NCBI GenBank assembly: GCA_025935435.1
Contig: JAICVH010000099.1
Span: 1 to 7,767 of the forward strand
Length of the DNA: 7,767 bases
Direction: 5' to 3'
Source: Burkholderiales bacterium
GTDB lineage: Bacteria; Pseudomonadota; Gammaproteobacteria; Burkholderiales; Casimicrobiaceae
The notes beneath the pieces are model-generated. The model did not search any database and was not told the origin of the DNA. It worked only from the letters and a program-made list of their open reading frames with translations. Position numbers and translations under genes: made by a program. Shown piece by piece: positions 6,626 to 7,767 of the stretch; positions within the stretch are counted from its first letter, which is position 1; each line of letters opens with the position of its first letter.

Positions 6626-6967
6626 ATGGCCTGCTTCGAAACCGGTACCGTCGTCAGCCTCGCCGCGCGGGAAGCGATCACGCTGCCTGATATCCGCGGC
6701 GCAACGCTACGCGTCACACGCGGCACCGTGTGGCTTACACAAGAAGGCGATCGCAACGATGTCGTGCTGCGCGCCGGTGACAACTGGGTGGTCGAACGCG
6801 ATGGAGGCACGGTGGTCGAGGCGCAGGACGGCGTCACGTTCTGCGTGGTAGGCCGTGAAGGCAAGCCGCTTCATCTGCCCGAAACCGCCCAGCGCTCGGT
6901 CGGCCTCTGGGATGCGGTGACGTCGCTGTTGACGCCGCCGCCGGGCTACCACGCGCCGTACGCGTAA
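6626..6967 (+). CDS. DUF2917 domain-containing protein
   Basis: This 113-residue protein belongs to a family of unknown function common in Betaproteobacteria. The recognisable core is at 28-52: LRVTRGTVWLTQEGDRNDV followed by VLRAGD, a beta-rich, cupin-like pattern. VVERDGGTVVEAQDG (55-69) would be further strands. The C-terminus (LWDAVTSLLTPPPGYHAPYA) is amphipathic, then Pro/Tyr-rich. There is no signal peptide or membrane segment. The start is clear: GGAGG at 6616-6620, five bases before the ATG. The gene is transcribed away from the LysR regulator, with 142 bases between the start codons. The tautomerase gene follows after 25 bases, so the two are probably cotranscribed and may be LysR targets. 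Family membership is fairly sure; the role is unknown. Confidence 0.87.
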   Translation: MACFETGTVVSLAAREAITLPDIRGATLRVTRGTVWLTQEGDRNDVVLRAGDNWVVERDGGTVVEAQDGVTFCVVGREGKPLHLPETAQRSVGLWDAVTSLLTPPPGYHAPYA

Positions 6968-6992
6968 TCCTCAACCACGCGAGGAACCCGAC

Positions 6993-7382
6993 ATGCCGCT
7001 CGTCACCGTCACCCTGCAGCAATCGCGTTCGCAGGAACGCAAGACCGCGCTGCTCGACGCGATTCATCGCTCGCTGATCGCGGCGGGCGTTCCGGAAGCC
7101 GATCGCTTTCAACGCGTGCTCGAGCTCAACGGCGACAATTTCCGCTTCGACGCGCGCTATCCGGACGCACGCACATCGCGGGGCGGCGATTTCGTTCTGA
7201 TCGAGATCCTGTGGTCGATCGGTCGCAGCGTACGCATCAAGCGCAAGCTGGTTGCCGACATGACGGAGGCGCTCGCACGCGACGTCGGCCTCGATCCGGA
7301 GCAGGTGATGATCGTGTTCATCGAAACGGCTTGGGAGAACTGGTCGTTCGCCGGCGGCCGGCTGCTGCACGCCGACACGTAA
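6993..7382 (+). CDS. Tautomerase family protein (Tautomerase_2 type)
   Basis: This 129-residue protein belongs to the 4-oxalocrotonate tautomerase/MIF superfamily. Proline follows the initiator methionine (MPLVTVTL) and would become the N-terminal catalytic base once Met is removed. Length and pattern fit the Tautomerase_2 group, with two beta-alpha-beta halves (about 2-60 and 66-129). Conserved-looking elements include DFVLIEILWSIGRS (66-79), KLVADMTEAL (85-94) and the tail ETAWENWSFAGG (111-122). The substrate is unknown; relatives act on enol/keto intermediates of aromatic breakdown or have no known role. GAGGA (6981-6985) lies 7 bases before the ATG. It follows the DUF2917 gene by 25 bases and converges on clpB. 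The superfamily is certain. Confidence 0.9.
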   Translation: MPLVTVTLQQSRSQERKTALLDAIHRSLIAAGVPEADRFQRVLELNGDNFRFDARYPDARTSRGGDFVLIEILWSIGRSVRIKRKLVADMTEALARDVGLDPEQVMIVFIETAWENWSFAGGRLLHADT

Positions 7383-7440
7383 GTGCGTTGCAATCGCGCG
7401 GTCTCCGCCGACCCACGCCTAACGACGCTGGTGTTTGGAG

Positions 7441-7490
7441 AACCGTGGCGCCGCCCCCGGGGGTGTTTCCCAGGCGGTGGCGTCTCCGCC
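7441..7490 (-). terminator. GC-rich dyad region between convergent tautomerase and clpB genes
   Basis: The 107 bases between the two stop codons contain no gene. Close to the clpB stop lie GGCGG (7473-7477) and CCGCC (7486-7490) with an 8-base loop, the perfect palindrome CCCCCGGGGG near 7454-7463, and a longer imperfect pairing between the clpB end and about 7437-7455. Such structure suits a bidirectional transcription end, but there is no T run in either direction. It is a weak call. Confidence 0.25.
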
Positions 7491-7767
7491 TACTTCTCGA
7501 ATACGATGCTGCCGGCCTTTTCGCGCGCGTGAATGGTGTCGCCTTGCGCGAACCTGCCCGCGAGAATGTCCTTGGCGAGCGGATTCTCGATCTGCTGCTG
7601 AATCGCGCGCTTCAACGGGCGTGCGCCGTAAACCGGGTCGAACCCCGCCTGCGCAACGTGCGCCAGTGCCGCGTCGTCGACATCGAGCTTGATGTCGAGC
7701 TTCGCGAGCCGGCGCTCGAGCCCTTTCAGCTGGATCCGCGCGATGTTCGCGATCTGCTCTTCTGCCA
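7490..7767 (-). CDS. clpB: ATP-dependent chaperone ClpB, C-terminal end
   Basis: ClpB is a hexameric AAA+ disaggregase that works with DnaK to rescue aggregated proteins after heat stress. About 91 C-terminal residues are visible; the rest lies beyond the window edge. They cover the D2 small domain: IARIQLKGLERRLAKLDIKL, then GFDPVYGARPLKRAIQQQIE, which holds the sensor-2 arginine (GARPLKR), then NPLAKDILAGRFAQGD. The protein ends IVFEK before TAG. The match with ClpB C-termini is strong and distinguishes it from ClpA and ClpX. No sign of truncation is seen within the visible part. It runs towards the tautomerase gene and is a separate transcription unit. Confidence 0.95.
   Translation of the reverse strand, partial: AEEQIANIARIQLKGLERRLAKLDIKLDVDDAALAHVAQAGFDPVYGARPLKRAIQQQIENPLAKDILAGRFAQGDTIHAREKAGSIVFEK

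Noticed and set aside
7395..7410. Short hairpin GCGG-TCT-CCGC after the tautomerase gene as a terminator
   Set aside because: The stem is only 4 bp and no T run follows; it cannot be told from chance in this base composition.

Overview
The window reads as high-GC chromosomal DNA of a betaproteobacterium, most likely Burkholderiaceae (Burkholderia sensu lato). The clues are the strong G/C bias at third codon positions, the DUF2917 protein, the GcvA-type LysR regulator, and the protein sequences of DapA, BamC and ClpB. The genus is an inference from remembered sequence character, with no search behind it. Almost all of the window is coding; the longest gene-free stretch is about 140 bases.

Layout from left to right. 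Positions 1-243 (+) hold the C-terminal end of a conserved hypothetical protein. It converges on a VapBC/FitAB-like toxin-antitoxin pair (959-251, -), whose PIN-domain toxin overlaps its ribbon-helix-helix antitoxin by 20 bases. The pair has its own promoter-operator just downstream of purC. From 6483 leftwards, the minus strand carries one long co-directional run: a LysR regulator, a 45-codon unrecognised ORF, a class I SAM methyltransferase, dapA, bamC, a YycJ/VicX-type metallo-hydrolase and purC. A DUF2917 gene and a tautomerase run divergently from LysR (6626-7382, +). They converge on the 3' end of clpB (7767-7490, -), which continues off the window.

The core is a housekeeping block. DapA commits aspartate semialdehyde to lysine and diaminopimelate (peptidoglycan). 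BamC is an outer-membrane assembly lipoprotein and starts within the dapA stop codon. PurC is an enzyme of IMP synthesis. The order dapA-bamC-purC is the one known in Escherichia coli, here with a metallo-hydrolase inserted, and PurC is the short E. coli-like form. The accessory material is the toxin-antitoxin pair and the LysR / DUF2917 / tautomerase group.

I see no RNA genes, CRISPR array, insertion sequence or phage gene. The best leads are the antitoxin operator wrapped around a perfect -10 box, the small ORF joined to the methyltransferase by an ATGA overlap, the inverted and direct repeats in the LysR leader, and the phylogenetic type of PurC. None amounts to a clearly new system.
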